Positions 7,577 through 14,436 of a stretch of DNA of 14,977 nucleotides are shown one piece after another. A program made the position numbers and the translations under genes. The DNA comes from Akkermansiaceae bacterium UBA5020 (lineage in GTDB: Bacteria > Verrucomicrobiota > Verrucomicrobiia > Verrucomicrobiales > DEV007). A model generated the notes under the pieces. It saw only the letters and a list, made by a program, of their open reading frames with translations, was not told where the DNA came from and did not search any database. The DNA lies in NCBI GenBank assembly GCA_002396885.1, contig DGXY01000058.1, positions 84,760 through 99,736 of the forward strand. The letters are read 5' to 3'. Numbering within the stretch: the stretch's first letter is position 1; every line of letters begins with the position of its first letter.

Positions 7577-9636
7577 AGCCAGGCAAATCCATCCTCTTCC
7601 TTCTCGCCTTCGCGATCCACTTCAAGGATCCGTTGTCCGCCGCGAGCTTCCCTCCCTACGATGGCTCCGCGGAGCGGAACGCCTTTTGGGAATTCCACAA
7701 CAAGCGGGTCGTCGAAGGGCTCCGAACCGAGGAAAAACAGCTCACCGAACAACTCTCGAAAGAGACCGCGGAATCGGCCAAGGCCACCCTGCAATCGGCG
7801 CTCGAACGCGTGCGGCAGCGTCTCGCGAAACCGGAATTTTTCACCTTCGCCACCCTTGTCGACCTGCCCGGCGGCCTCGTGTGGGAAAATGGCCTGGACG
7901 AACCCGAGATCGGCGACCCGAAAGCGAAAAAGGGCGGCACCTTCAACAGCTACATTCCCTCCTTTCCGCCGACCATCCGTGTTCTCGGGGAAAACGCGAA
8001 CAACGCCTTCCGCGGCTATCACTACGATGACATCGAGATGGGCCTCGTCGGACTCCATCCCGAGACCGGAGCGGTCATCCCGGCACTCGCGAAGGAATGG
8101 GCGGTCTCGCCCGACAGCCGCACCGTCTACTACCGCCTCGATCCCGAAGCCAAATACTCCGACGGTGTTTCCGTGGAGGCCGACGACTGGTTCAACACCT
8201 TCTACATGCAGTTGTCGGAGTATCCCCAGAATCCCTTCGGGAACGAGTGGTATTCCTCACAATACATCAACATCACGCGCTACGATGCCCTCACCCTCTC
8301 CGTCACGCTGGCGGAACCGAAAGCGCTCGCTCCCTACTGGACCAGCCTGACGCCGATGCCCCGGCATTTTTACGTGGAGTTCGGTCCTGACTTCGAGAGC
8401 CGCTATCAATGGCGCTCACGCCCCACCACCGGCGCCTATGTCATCCTCGAGGGCGACCTCAAATTCGGCCGCAGCGTCACCCTCACGCGGGTGAAGAATT
8501 GGTGGGCGCGCGACAAGCAGTTCAACCGCCATCGCTACAATCCCGATCGCCTCGTCTACCGAGTCGTGAGGCTGCCTGAAAAAGCCCTCGAGCTTTTCTT
8601 CCAAGGAAGTCTCGACACGTTCCTCGTGGGTGACCCGACGCACTGGTATGAGCGACTCGAGATCCCGCAGGTCCACAACGGCTACATCCGCAAGGCGAAG
8701 TTCTACAATGTCTGGCCGACTTCCTCCGCCGGACTCTACCTCAACACCGCCGTGGCTCCGCTCGACAACCGCAACGTCCGCATCGGGGTGAGCCATGCCA
8801 TGAACTACCAGAAGGTGATCGATTTTGACTTGCGGGGCGATTACCGGAGGCTGAACGCCTTTTCCGAGGGCTACCCGCTCCTCGGCAATCCACCGATCAC
8901 GGCGCGCAAGTTTTCTCCCGAAAAGGCCCGCGCCGCTTTTGCCTCCGCCGGATATTCCAAGCCAGGCCCCGACGGGGTCCTCCTCAATGGGAAGGGCGAA
9001 CGGCTCAGCCTCACGATCACCCACCGGAAGGCCCCCGTGATCGACAAATACATGGCCCGGCTCCGCGAAGAGGCGCTCAAATGCGGCCTCGAAGTGAGGC
9101 TCGAGAGCATGGACGGATCCGCCGCTTTCCAGAAAGCGAGCCAGAAGCAGCACCAAGCCGTCCAGGTCGCCTGGGGCACGACACCGCCCTTCCCCGATCA
9201 CTTCCAGCATTTCCACGGAAAGGACGCCTACCTTGAGGACGGCAAGACGCCGAAGCCAAACACGAACAATCTCACCAGCTTCGCCGATCCGCGCATGGAC
9301 GCCCTCTGCGAAGCCCAGCGCAAGGCCACCACCGTCGAGGAATACAAACGCACCGTCTTCGAAGCCGATCAGATCGTGCACGACGAGGCGATCTGGGTGC
9401 CGGGATTCGACCAGAACTTCTACTGGGTCGCCTCGTGGCGCTGGATCCAGTGGCCCCCCGGCTTCAACGTTTCCGTAAGCCAGGATCCCTATCAAAACCA
9501 CGTCCTCTGGATCGACGAAGCCGCCAAGGCCGAGACCCTCGAAGCGATGCGCTCGGGCAAGACCTACCCAGAGTCGGACGAAGTCTTCGACCAAAATTTG
9601 AAATCTCTCTCCTCGAACGGAGGAGCCTCGCAATGA
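7573..9636 (+). CDS. yejA: Periplasmic peptide-binding protein YejA (SBP family 5)
   Basis: A 687-residue solute-binding protein. It starts with GTG at 7573, overlapping the yejE stop (GTGA). The N-terminus (MKPGKSILFLLAFAIHF, then LSAASF) looks like a Sec signal peptide with cleavage near residue 23. Residues about 32-87 are a charged helical, possibly coiled-coil stretch not in E. coli YejA. The family-5 fold follows: ENGLDEPEIGDPKAKKGGTF (105-124) matches the Yej entry motif, and EWAVSPDSRTVYYRL, DGVSVEADDWFNTFYM, TGAYVI, VKNWWARD and LYLNTAVAPLDNRNVRIGV are typical of this class. It should capture peptides in the periplasm and deliver them to YejBE. It is longer than the E. coli protein (about 604 residues). 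E. coli YejA takes part in microcin C uptake; the substrate here is unknown. Confidence 0.92.
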   Translation: MKPGKSILFLLAFAIHFKDPLSAASFPPYDGSAERNAFWEFHNKRVVEGLRTEEKQLTEQLSKETAESAKATLQSALERVRQRLAKPEFFTFATLVDLPGGLVWENGLDEPEIGDPKAKKGGTFNSYIPSFPPTIRVLGENANNAFRGYHYDDIEMGLVGLHPETGAVIPALAKEWAVSPDSRTVYYRLDPEAKYSDGVSVEADDWFNTFYMQLSEYPQNPFGNEWYSSQYINITRYDALTLSVTLAEPKALAPYWTSLTPMPRHFYVEFGPDFESRYQWRSRPTTGAYVILEGDLKFGRSVTLTRVKNWWARDKQFNRHRYNPDRLVYRVVRLPEKALELFFQGSLDTFLVGDPTHWYERLEIPQVHNGYIRKAKFYNVWPTSSAGLYLNTAVAPLDNRNVRIGVSHAMNYQKVIDFDLRGDYRRLNAFSEGYPLLGNPPITARKFSPEKARAAFASAGYSKPGPDGVLLNGKGERLSLTITHRKAPVIDKYMARLREEALKCGLEVRLESMDGSAAFQKASQKQHQAVQVAWGTTPPFPDHFQHFHGKDAYLEDGKTPKPNTNNLTSFADPRMDALCEAQRKATTVEEYKRTVFEADQIVHDEAIWVPGFDQNFYWVASWRWIQWPPGFNVSVSQDPYQNHVLWIDEAAKAETLEAMRSGKTYPESDEVFDQNLKSLSSNGGASQ
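9618..9625 (+). promoter_or_regulatory. Strong Shine-Dalgarno site for the first Yej ATPase
   Basis: CGGAGGAG lies 7 bp before the ATG at 9633, inside the last codons of yejA. It is the only near-consensus ribosome site in the operon and it fixes the start of the ATPase gene; the frame is open much further upstream. Confidence 0.75.
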
Positions 9637-10619
9637 ACGCCCCCCTCCTCGAAGTCCGCGACCTGCGCGTCGGTTTCCAGACCGACCACGGACTCCTCGT
9701 CGCCGTCGACGAGGTCGATCTCACCCTCGAGCGGGGCAAGATGCTGGGACTCGTTGGGGAATCCGGCTGCGGCAAGAGTGTCACCGCCCGGGCGATCATG
9801 CGCCTGCTTGAGCAACCCTCGGGCCAGGTCCTCAAGGGCGAAGTGAAGCTGGAGGGCCGCGACCTCCTTCCGCTGCCGCTCGAGGCAATGCGCAAGGTCC
9901 GCGGCAAGGAAATCGCGATGATCTTTCAGGAGCCAATGACGGCGCTCAATCCCGTCCACCGAGTCGGAAAACAGATCGTCGAGAATCTCCTTCTTCACGA
10001 GGAACTCACTCCCGCCGCTGCGTTAAAACGCGCCCTCGAGCTGATGGAGTGGGTCGGCATCCCGGCACCGGATCAGCGGATCCACGACTACCCGCACCAG
10101 CTCAGTGGCGGCATGCGCCAGCGCGTCATGATTGCGATGGCGCTCTCTTGCAATCCGAAAATCCTCATCGCCGACGAGCCGACCACGGCCCTCGATGTCA
10201 CCGTGCAAGCGCAGATCCTCGAACTCATCAAGCGCCTTCAAAAAGAAACCGGCATGGCCGCGATCCTCATCACCCACGATCTCGCCGTCGTCGCCGAGAC
10301 CTGCGATGATCTCGCCGTGATGTATGCCGGACGCCTCGTCGAGCGCGGAACGGTCGAGTCCATTTTCCGTTCCCCCTACCATCCTTACACGAAGGGCTTG
10401 CTGGAGTGCCTCCCCAAGCTCGACCACCCGCCGAAAACAATGCTGCCCATCATCCCCGGCATGGTCCCGGGCCTGCGCGACCTGCCGATTGGTTGCCGTT
10501 TCGCAGCCCGCTGCCCCAATGCCCACGGGGATGAAGTCCTCGCCACACGCCAGCCTTGGAAGGACTGCGGCGGTGGACACGGGGTCGAAGCCTGCGCCTG
10601 TTTTGCCTCCAAGCTCTGA
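9633..10619 (+). CDS. Peptide ABC transporter ATPase, OppD/DppD type (first half of YejF)
   Basis: A 328-residue cytoplasmic ATPase whose start overlaps the yejA stop (ATGA) and follows a strong ribosome site. It has a complete nucleotide-binding domain: Walker A GESGCGKS (42-49), Q-loop FQEPMTALNPV (98-108), signature LSGGMRQR (157-164), Walker B ILIADEPTTALD (177-188) and H-loop THDLAVV (214-220). The C-terminal oligopeptide-transporter tail has PYHPYTKGLLECLP (248-261) and cysteines at 288, 294, 312, 321 and 323 (GCRFAARCP, KDCGGGH, EACAC). In related DppD-type proteins these cysteines can bind an iron-sulfur cluster. In E. coli both ATPases are fused in YejF; here they are separate genes. 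It should pair with the next ATPase under YejBE. Confidence 0.93.
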   Translation: MNAPLLEVRDLRVGFQTDHGLLVAVDEVDLTLERGKMLGLVGESGCGKSVTARAIMRLLEQPSGQVLKGEVKLEGRDLLPLPLEAMRKVRGKEIAMIFQEPMTALNPVHRVGKQIVENLLLHEELTPAAALKRALELMEWVGIPAPDQRIHDYPHQLSGGMRQRVMIAMALSCNPKILIADEPTTALDVTVQAQILELIKRLQKETGMAAILITHDLAVVAETCDDLAVMYAGRLVERGTVESIFRSPYHPYTKGLLECLPKLDHPPKTMLPIIPGMVPGLRDLPIGCRFAARCPNAHGDEVLATRQPWKDCGGGHGVEACACFASKL

Positions 10620-10626
10620 ATTTCCC

Positions 10627-11628
10627 ATGGCTCTTCTCACCGTAGAAAACCTGAAGATGTATTACCCCGTGCGGGGAGGCGTCTTCCATCGAACCAAGGC
10701 GGTGTGCAAGGCGGTCGATGGCGTCGGGTTCACCCTCGAAGCGGGGGAAACCCTCGGGCTGGTCGGTGAGAGCGGCTGCGGCAAGTCGACCGTGGCCAAG
10801 TCGGTCGTGCGCCTCCTGAAACCGACCGGGGGGCGCGTTGTCTTCGAGGGCAATGACATCACCCATTCCGGGGCCCGGGAGTTGCGAACCTTCCGCCGCG
10901 AGATGCAGATGGTCTTCCAGGATCCCGCCGAGTCACTCAATCCCCGCCACACCGTCGGGCAGATCCTTGAGGAACCCTTCGTGATCCAGAAAATCGGCAC
11001 CCGCGGCGAGCGCAGTGAGTGGGCGGCCGAGCTGCTGCGACGCGTCGGCCTCCCCGTCGACGCCCTCGGGCGTTATCCCTTCGAGTTTTCCGGCGGCCAG
11101 CGTCAGCGCATCGGCATCGCCCGCGCCCTTGCTCTGAAGCCGCGTCTCATCGTCTGCGACGAACCCGTCTCGGCTCTTGATGTCTCGGTGCAGGCCCAGG
11201 TGCTGAATCTTCTCCTCGAGCTCCAGCAGCAGGATCGCCTTGCCTATCTCTTCATCGCCCACGACCTCAGCGTCGTGCAGCACATGAGCGACCGCGTCGC
11301 CGTAATGTATCTCGGCAAGATTGTCGAGATCGCACCGGCAAAGGACCTCTACCGCAATCCGCGCCATGCCTACACCAAGGCCCTCCTCGAGGCGATCCCT
11401 CAGGTCGACCTCTCGCGCAAGCGCGAACGCAAGCTCCTCAAGGGAGACGTGCCCAGTCCGATCAACCCGCCCGCGGGTTGCGCCTTCGGCCACCGCATGC
11501 GGCACCCGAAATGGGAGGAAAGTGTCGCGATGAATCTGAGTCTGAGCGAGGTCTCACCCGGTCACTGGGTCCAGCCATGCCCTTGTTGCACGGAGGAGGG
11601 CCGCTTCTCCGGATTGCCAGTGGCATGA
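10627..11628 (+). CDS. Peptide ABC transporter ATPase, OppF/DppF type (second half of YejF)
   Basis: A 333-residue ATPase starting MALLTVENLKMYYPVRGG, the usual OppF opening; the start is 7 bp after the previous stop. All motifs are intact: Walker A GESGCGKS (47-54), Q-loop FQDPAESLNPR (97-107), signature FSGGQRQR (154-161), Walker B LIVCDEPVSALD (174-185) and H-loop AHDLSVV (211-217). YRNPRHAYTKALLEAIP (242-258) is the peptide-transporter tail. The terminal motif differs from the common GCxFxxRCP: it reads GCAFGHRMRHP (284-294), then GHWVQPCPCC (312-321), so the second cysteine of the usual pair is missing and a Cys cluster stands at the end. It is the last gene of the yej operon. No T-tailed terminator follows, so the transcript end is not visible. 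Confidence 0.93.
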   Translation: MALLTVENLKMYYPVRGGVFHRTKAVCKAVDGVGFTLEAGETLGLVGESGCGKSTVAKSVVRLLKPTGGRVVFEGNDITHSGARELRTFRREMQMVFQDPAESLNPRHTVGQILEEPFVIQKIGTRGERSEWAAELLRRVGLPVDALGRYPFEFSGGQRQRIGIARALALKPRLIVCDEPVSALDVSVQAQVLNLLLELQQQDRLAYLFIAHDLSVVQHMSDRVAVMYLGKIVEIAPAKDLYRNPRHAYTKALLEAIPQVDLSRKRERKLLKGDVPSPINPPAGCAFGHRMRHPKWEESVAMNLSLSEVSPGHWVQPCPCCTEEGRFSGLPVA

Positions 11629-11935
11629 TTCTGGTTTGCAATGAGTCGGTCGAAATCGTTTATCCCCCAACGCTTCTCAGGACTCCTTTGAAAAAACGCC
11701 GAGAACCCCGCCTTCCAGCGCGCCAATCCCGGATCCGGAAAAGGCAGAAGCTCTGGGGGGCTCCTCGGAAAAAGGCGGGAAATCTCGTCTCATGGTCAGA
11801 TCTGGCGAAAACCATATCAATAGTAATTTTTGATATTCAAAGACCCTTCCCCTTTTTGGCGTCATGCGCGTGGCGCGGGAATGCGTGATCCCGGGGATAA
11901 CCGGTTGGAATCAACTGGCTCAGAAAAATCAACGA
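11629..11935. other. Gap between the yej operon and the SRPBCC gene, no supported gene
   Basis: This 307-bp stretch lies between convergent genes. I find no convincing coding region: the minus-strand frame 11865-11677 (62 codons) has no recognisable motif or ribosome site. It contains a 10-bp palindrome CCGGATCCGG (11729-11738), an AT-rich dyad (11814-11836) in an otherwise GC-rich region, and purine-rich tracts. No stem followed by a T-tract was found for either flanking gene. Confidence 0.5.
11814..11836. repeat. AT-rich inverted repeat
   Basis: ATATCAA (11814-11820) and TTGATAT (11830-11836) form a perfect 7-bp inverted repeat around a 9-base AT-rich centre. It is markedly more AT-rich than its surroundings. 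It could be a binding site or a remnant of a mobile element; no nearby gene start clearly uses it. Confidence 0.35.
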
Positions 11936-12544
11936 TCACCGACTTGCGTCCCTTCTTGCCACTTCCTTGGCGATGGCAGCCATGGTCCGGGGCATCGTTT
12001 TCTTCATCCCTGCCTTCACGATAGCCTGCGGCGCGAAGAACCCGGCATCGATGTGAACGGAGTAGACAACGAGACAGCCGCCTGCATCAGGACCTTCAAA
12101 AATCCACCAGGCACCGATCACATCGCTCAGTTCTCCGCCAGCATAGGTGAAGGTCGCACGGATCATCGGAGTCAATTCGTGTATCAGACGATAACGATAG
12201 GCTCCTTTGGGTCCGCCGACATGGGTGCGTTGCTCGACGAGGAGACGATTCCCCTCTCGCTTGAGCACTTTCGATTCGAGCACGCCATCGAGAAACTCGG
12301 CGGCGTGATCCTTGTCATTGATGACCTCCCAAATCGTCTCGCGAGTCCCTTTGATGAGCCTTGCTGTAGTCACGAATCGAACGTCCGGATCTCCAAATTC
12401 ATCCGGTCGACGTTCCAAGACGAGACATTCACCCGCGGCAAGACGTTTCGTCTGCGCCTCTTCCAACGGCGGTGGCGAGTCTTCCGCCGCGAGCGGAGCG
12501 ATCCACGCGACCAGAAAAAGGGAGATGGAAAAACGCAGTTGCAT
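11936..12544 (-). CDS. Secreted SRPBCC/START-like protein of unknown ligand
   Basis: A 202-residue protein with a good Sec signal peptide, MQLRFSISLFLVAWIAPLAA, cleaved before EDSPPP. I chose the ATG at 12544, which has AAGGA 4 nt upstream and gives this signal peptide; the open frame reaches back to 12604. The mature part looks like the helix-grip (SRPBCC, START or polyketide-cyclase-like) fold: TARLIKGTRETIWEVINDKD (60-79), FLDGVLESKVLKREGNRLLV (84-103), a strand-rich stretch YRYRLIHELTPMIRATFTYA (116-135), GAWWIFEG (144-151), and a long C-terminal helix IVKAGMKKTMPRTMAAIAKE (175-194). Such proteins bind hydrophobic ligands; exported versions are common but poorly characterised. It is transcribed alone, between the yej operon and the RAYT gene. 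The fold call is by pattern only. Confidence 0.75.
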   Translation of the reverse strand: MQLRFSISLFLVAWIAPLAAEDSPPPLEEAQTKRLAAGECLVLERRPDEFGDPDVRFVTTARLIKGTRETIWEVINDKDHAAEFLDGVLESKVLKREGNRLLVEQRTHVGGPKGAYRYRLIHELTPMIRATFTYAGGELSDVIGAWWIFEGPDAGGCLVVYSVHIDAGFFAPQAIVKAGMKKTMPRTMAAIAKEVARRDASR

Positions 12545-12649
12545 CACATCCTTGCAGAATCCTCGCCGCATCCCGCGACTTTGTCCCGGCCTTTTCCACC
12601 TCATCGCCCGATTTCACCCAAATTCAGAAGGCCGCAAAACTTTTTTAAA

Positions 12650-12678
12650 GGGTCAGACGTTATAATGTTGATTAGCCC
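12650..12678. repeat. Imperfect palindrome with a TATAAT core upstream of the RAYT gene
   Basis: GGGTCA (12650-12655), the near-palindrome ACGTTATAATGT (12657-12668), TGA (12669-12671) and CCC (12676-12678) can fold into one imperfect hairpin. Its centre contains a perfect -10 hexamer TATAAT (12661-12666), about 74 bp before the RAYT start, preceded by a T6 run (12641-12646). It may be the RAYT promoter, a palindrome recognised by the transposase, or both. I see no good -35 box at 17 bp. Confidence 0.4.
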
Positions 12679-12739
12679 TAGACCGTCCTTTAGCTTCCCT
12701 TTGACTGCCTCGCAGAACAAGCCCCCACCCTTCAGATTG

Positions 12740-13786
12740 ATGAGAACAGCGAGACTACTTGGAAACGGCCGATCATTTTACCACGTGGTCTCTCGCGTCG
12801 TCGACCGTCGTAAGGTTTTTGAAGCCCGCGACAAGGAGGTGTTCCGCAAAATTCTTCGCAATCAGGAAGCATTCACAGGGGTGCGGGTGGTGACCTACTG
12901 CCTTATGTCAAACCACTTCCACCTACTTCTCGAAATACCGGACCGCGACACGCTCGCGCCGCTCGACGAGGAAGGTCTGCTGGCCTTGCTTCCGCTGATC
13001 TATGATGGCGACGTGGTCGAAGGCGTGAGACAGGAGCTGGAACAGGCACGGGCCTCCGGGAGCCAGGCGTGGCATCGGGAGATTCTCGACCGCTACGAAC
13101 GACGTCGCGGCGATCTCTCGCAGTTTTTGAAGGAATTGAAGCTACGGATTACGTTCTACATGAACAAACGTCTCGGTCGGACCGGGACACTCTGGGAAGG
13201 ACGCTACAAAAGCGTCCTGGTGGGAGACTGCGAGCAGGCACTGCTCACGATCTCGGCTTACATCGACCTGAATCCAGTGAGGGCGGGGCTGGTCTCAAAT
13301 CCCGGTGACTATCGCTGGTGCGGCTACGCCGAAGCGGTCGCGGGCGGAAAGCGCGGCCAGAAAGCGCGGGAAGGTCTCGGCGTGATCCTGAGCGAGGCCC
13401 TTCATGATGGCGACTTCAGGCACGACTGGCGCCTCACGGCGGCGCGCTACCGGATGTTTTTGTATGAGGAGGGTCGCGAGGTGACGGCCGATCCGCAACT
13501 CGGACAAGCCGGTCGCAGGGGATTCGCCGAAGCGGAGGTCGATGCCGTCTTGACGAAGGGCGGGTCCATGCCCCTTCCGTCAGCGCTGCGCCACCGGGTT
13601 CGCTACTTCTGCGACGGGGCGGTCCTGGGCACGACCGAGTTCGTGAATACCGTCTTCGAACGAGAGCAAGCGATGCGAAGGGGCTTCGGTGAAAAACGCA
13701 CAACGGGGGCAAGACGAATGCGCGGTGCGGATTGGGGAGAGCTGCGCGTGCTGCGGGATCTGCAAAAGGATGTGATGAGGACGTAG
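12740..13786 (+). CDS. REP-associated tyrosine transposase (RAYT, HUH/Y1 family), long form
   Basis: A 348-residue member of the Y1_Tnp (IS200-like) superfamily. The start at 12740 (MRTARLLGNG RSFYHVVSR) matches the family opening; the open frame continues far upstream, but over an opposite-strand gene. Key features: SFYHVVSRVVDRRKVF (12-27), the metal-binding HUH as SNHFHLLLEIP (57-67; His59 and His61), GRTGTLWEGRYKSVLV (146-161), and AYIDLNPVRAGLV (173-185), where Tyr174 aligns with the nicking tyrosine Tyr115 of the E. coli RAYT. All catalytic residues are present. It is about twice as long as the E. coli protein (165 residues), with a C-terminal extension (about 200-348) of basic, helical character. 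RAYTs are usually single-copy, domesticated enzymes that cut and join REP palindromes; palindromic elements lie on both sides here. Confidence 0.9.
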   Translation: MRTARLLGNGRSFYHVVSRVVDRRKVFEARDKEVFRKILRNQEAFTGVRVVTYCLMSNHFHLLLEIPDRDTLAPLDEEGLLALLPLIYDGDVVEGVRQELEQARASGSQAWHREILDRYERRRGDLSQFLKELKLRITFYMNKRLGRTGTLWEGRYKSVLVGDCEQALLTISAYIDLNPVRAGLVSNPGDYRWCGYAEAVAGGKRGQKAREGLGVILSEALHDGDFRHDWRLTAARYRMFLYEEGREVTADPQLGQAGRRGFAEAEVDAVLTKGGSMPLPSALRHRVRYFCDGAVLGTTEFVNTVFEREQAMRRGFGEKRTTGARRMRGADWGELRVLRDLQKDVMRT

Positions 13787-13794
13787 CACAGACT

Positions 13795-13846
13795 GCGAAG
13801 TCGGACTCGACGAACAGATTTCGCGATTCGAGTCCGTCGCGCTTCG
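13795..13846. repeat. REP-like imperfect palindrome downstream of the RAYT gene
   Basis: CGGACTCGA (13802-13810) and TCGAGTCCG (13828-13836) form a perfect 9-bp stem around a 17-nt loop. Past a T/T mismatch and a bulge, CGAAG (13796-13800) pairs with CTTCG (13842-13846), which gives the bulged, extended hairpin typical of REP/BIME units. It starts 9 bp after the RAYT stop. A GTAG tetranucleotide, like the one found 5' of REP hairpins in enterobacteria, overlaps the stop codon at 13783-13786. There is no T-tract, so a terminator is less likely. Assignment as a RAYT substrate is inference. Confidence 0.5.
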
Positions 13847-13875
13847 TCGCTTGAGCTGACTCGCTGAGAAACAAG

Positions 13876-13928
13876 CCAAGAGCTTCCGGCGTTTTCGGAG
13901 AAGTTCTGGCATTTGGAACTCTGCTCCG
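13876..13928 (+). promoter_or_regulatory. Two mutually exclusive hairpins before the Gre-like gene
   Basis: CGGAG (13896-13900) can pair with TCCG (13885-13888), in a stem continued by AGAGCT/AGTTCT around a 2-nt bulge, or with CTCCG (13924-13928), in a stem that also joins AGTTC (13902-13906) to GAACT (13916-13920). The two structures cannot coexist. This may be a leader RNA switch of the Gre-like gene, which starts 31 bp later, another RAYT-related palindrome, or chance. Confidence 0.25.
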
Positions 13929-13959
13929 TAGATTGGCCTTTTGCCCGCGCTCCCGCTCC

Positions 13960-14424
13960 ATGGAAAAAGCCCCCCTCATATCCGCCCTCATCGCCGAGCT
14001 GGGTCTCCGCTACGACCGAGCCATCGCCGCGCTCACCGGCGCCCGTGAAGCTGCGACCGGTGCCGACACGAAGGCCGAAAACAAATACGACACGCGCGGT
14101 CTCGAGGCCTCCTATCTCGCCGCCGGACAAGCCGAGCAGGCGGATGAACTTTCCCGCGCCCTTCATGCCGTCGAGACCCTCGACTTTTCCGACTTCGATC
14201 TCGACGATCGGATCGCCATCGGCGCCCTCGTCGAAACCGAACAGGATGACGAGATCCGCTTCTATCTCCTCGCTCCGGCCGGAGGAGGCATCGTCCTCGA
14301 AACTGCGGACGGCGATCAGGTCACCGTCCTCGGCCCCGCCTCTCCCCTCGCCACGAAGCTGATTGGCCAATTCGCCGGATCGATCCTGCACGATCCCGAA
14401 ATCCTCATCCTCGAGGTCTTTTGA
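13960..14424 (+). CDS. GreA/GreB-like transcription factor homologue
   Basis: A 154-residue acidic protein beginning MEKAPLISALIAELGLRYDR; I chose the ATG at 13960 because this helix opens the family. An N-terminal helical region (1-75) carries KAENKYDTRGLEASYLAAGQ (38-57), a block I recognise from Gre-like proteins; it partly resembles the acidic coiled-coil tip of GreA (GDLKENAEYHAAREQ). The C-terminal part fits the GreA/B FKBP-like domain: RIAIGALVE (84-92), FYLLAPAGGG (101-110) and VTVLGPASPLATKLIGQFAG (121-140). GreA rescues backtracked RNA polymerase by stimulating transcript cleavage; whether this shorter variant does so is unknown. The gene follows the RAYT region and ends 12 bp from the convergent YqgE gene. 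No clear ribosome site is visible. Confidence 0.8.
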   Translation: MEKAPLISALIAELGLRYDRAIAALTGAREAATGADTKAENKYDTRGLEASYLAAGQAEQADELSRALHAVETLDFSDFDLDDRIAIGALVETEQDDEIRFYLLAPAGGGIVLETADGDQVTVLGPASPLATKLIGQFAGSILHDPEILILEVF

Positions 14425-14436
14425 AAGACTCGACGC

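Noticed and set aside
8416..9633. Minus-strand open frame of 405 codons
   Set aside because: It is antisense to yejA, with no motif or start signal.
11677..11865. Minus-strand 62-codon frame in the gap after the yej operon
   Set aside because: No ribosome site, motif or membrane segment; the length is expected by chance.
11864..12739. Upstream extension of the RAYT open frame
   Set aside because: It runs over the opposite-strand SRPBCC gene and the palindromic leader, and the family opening occurs at 12740.
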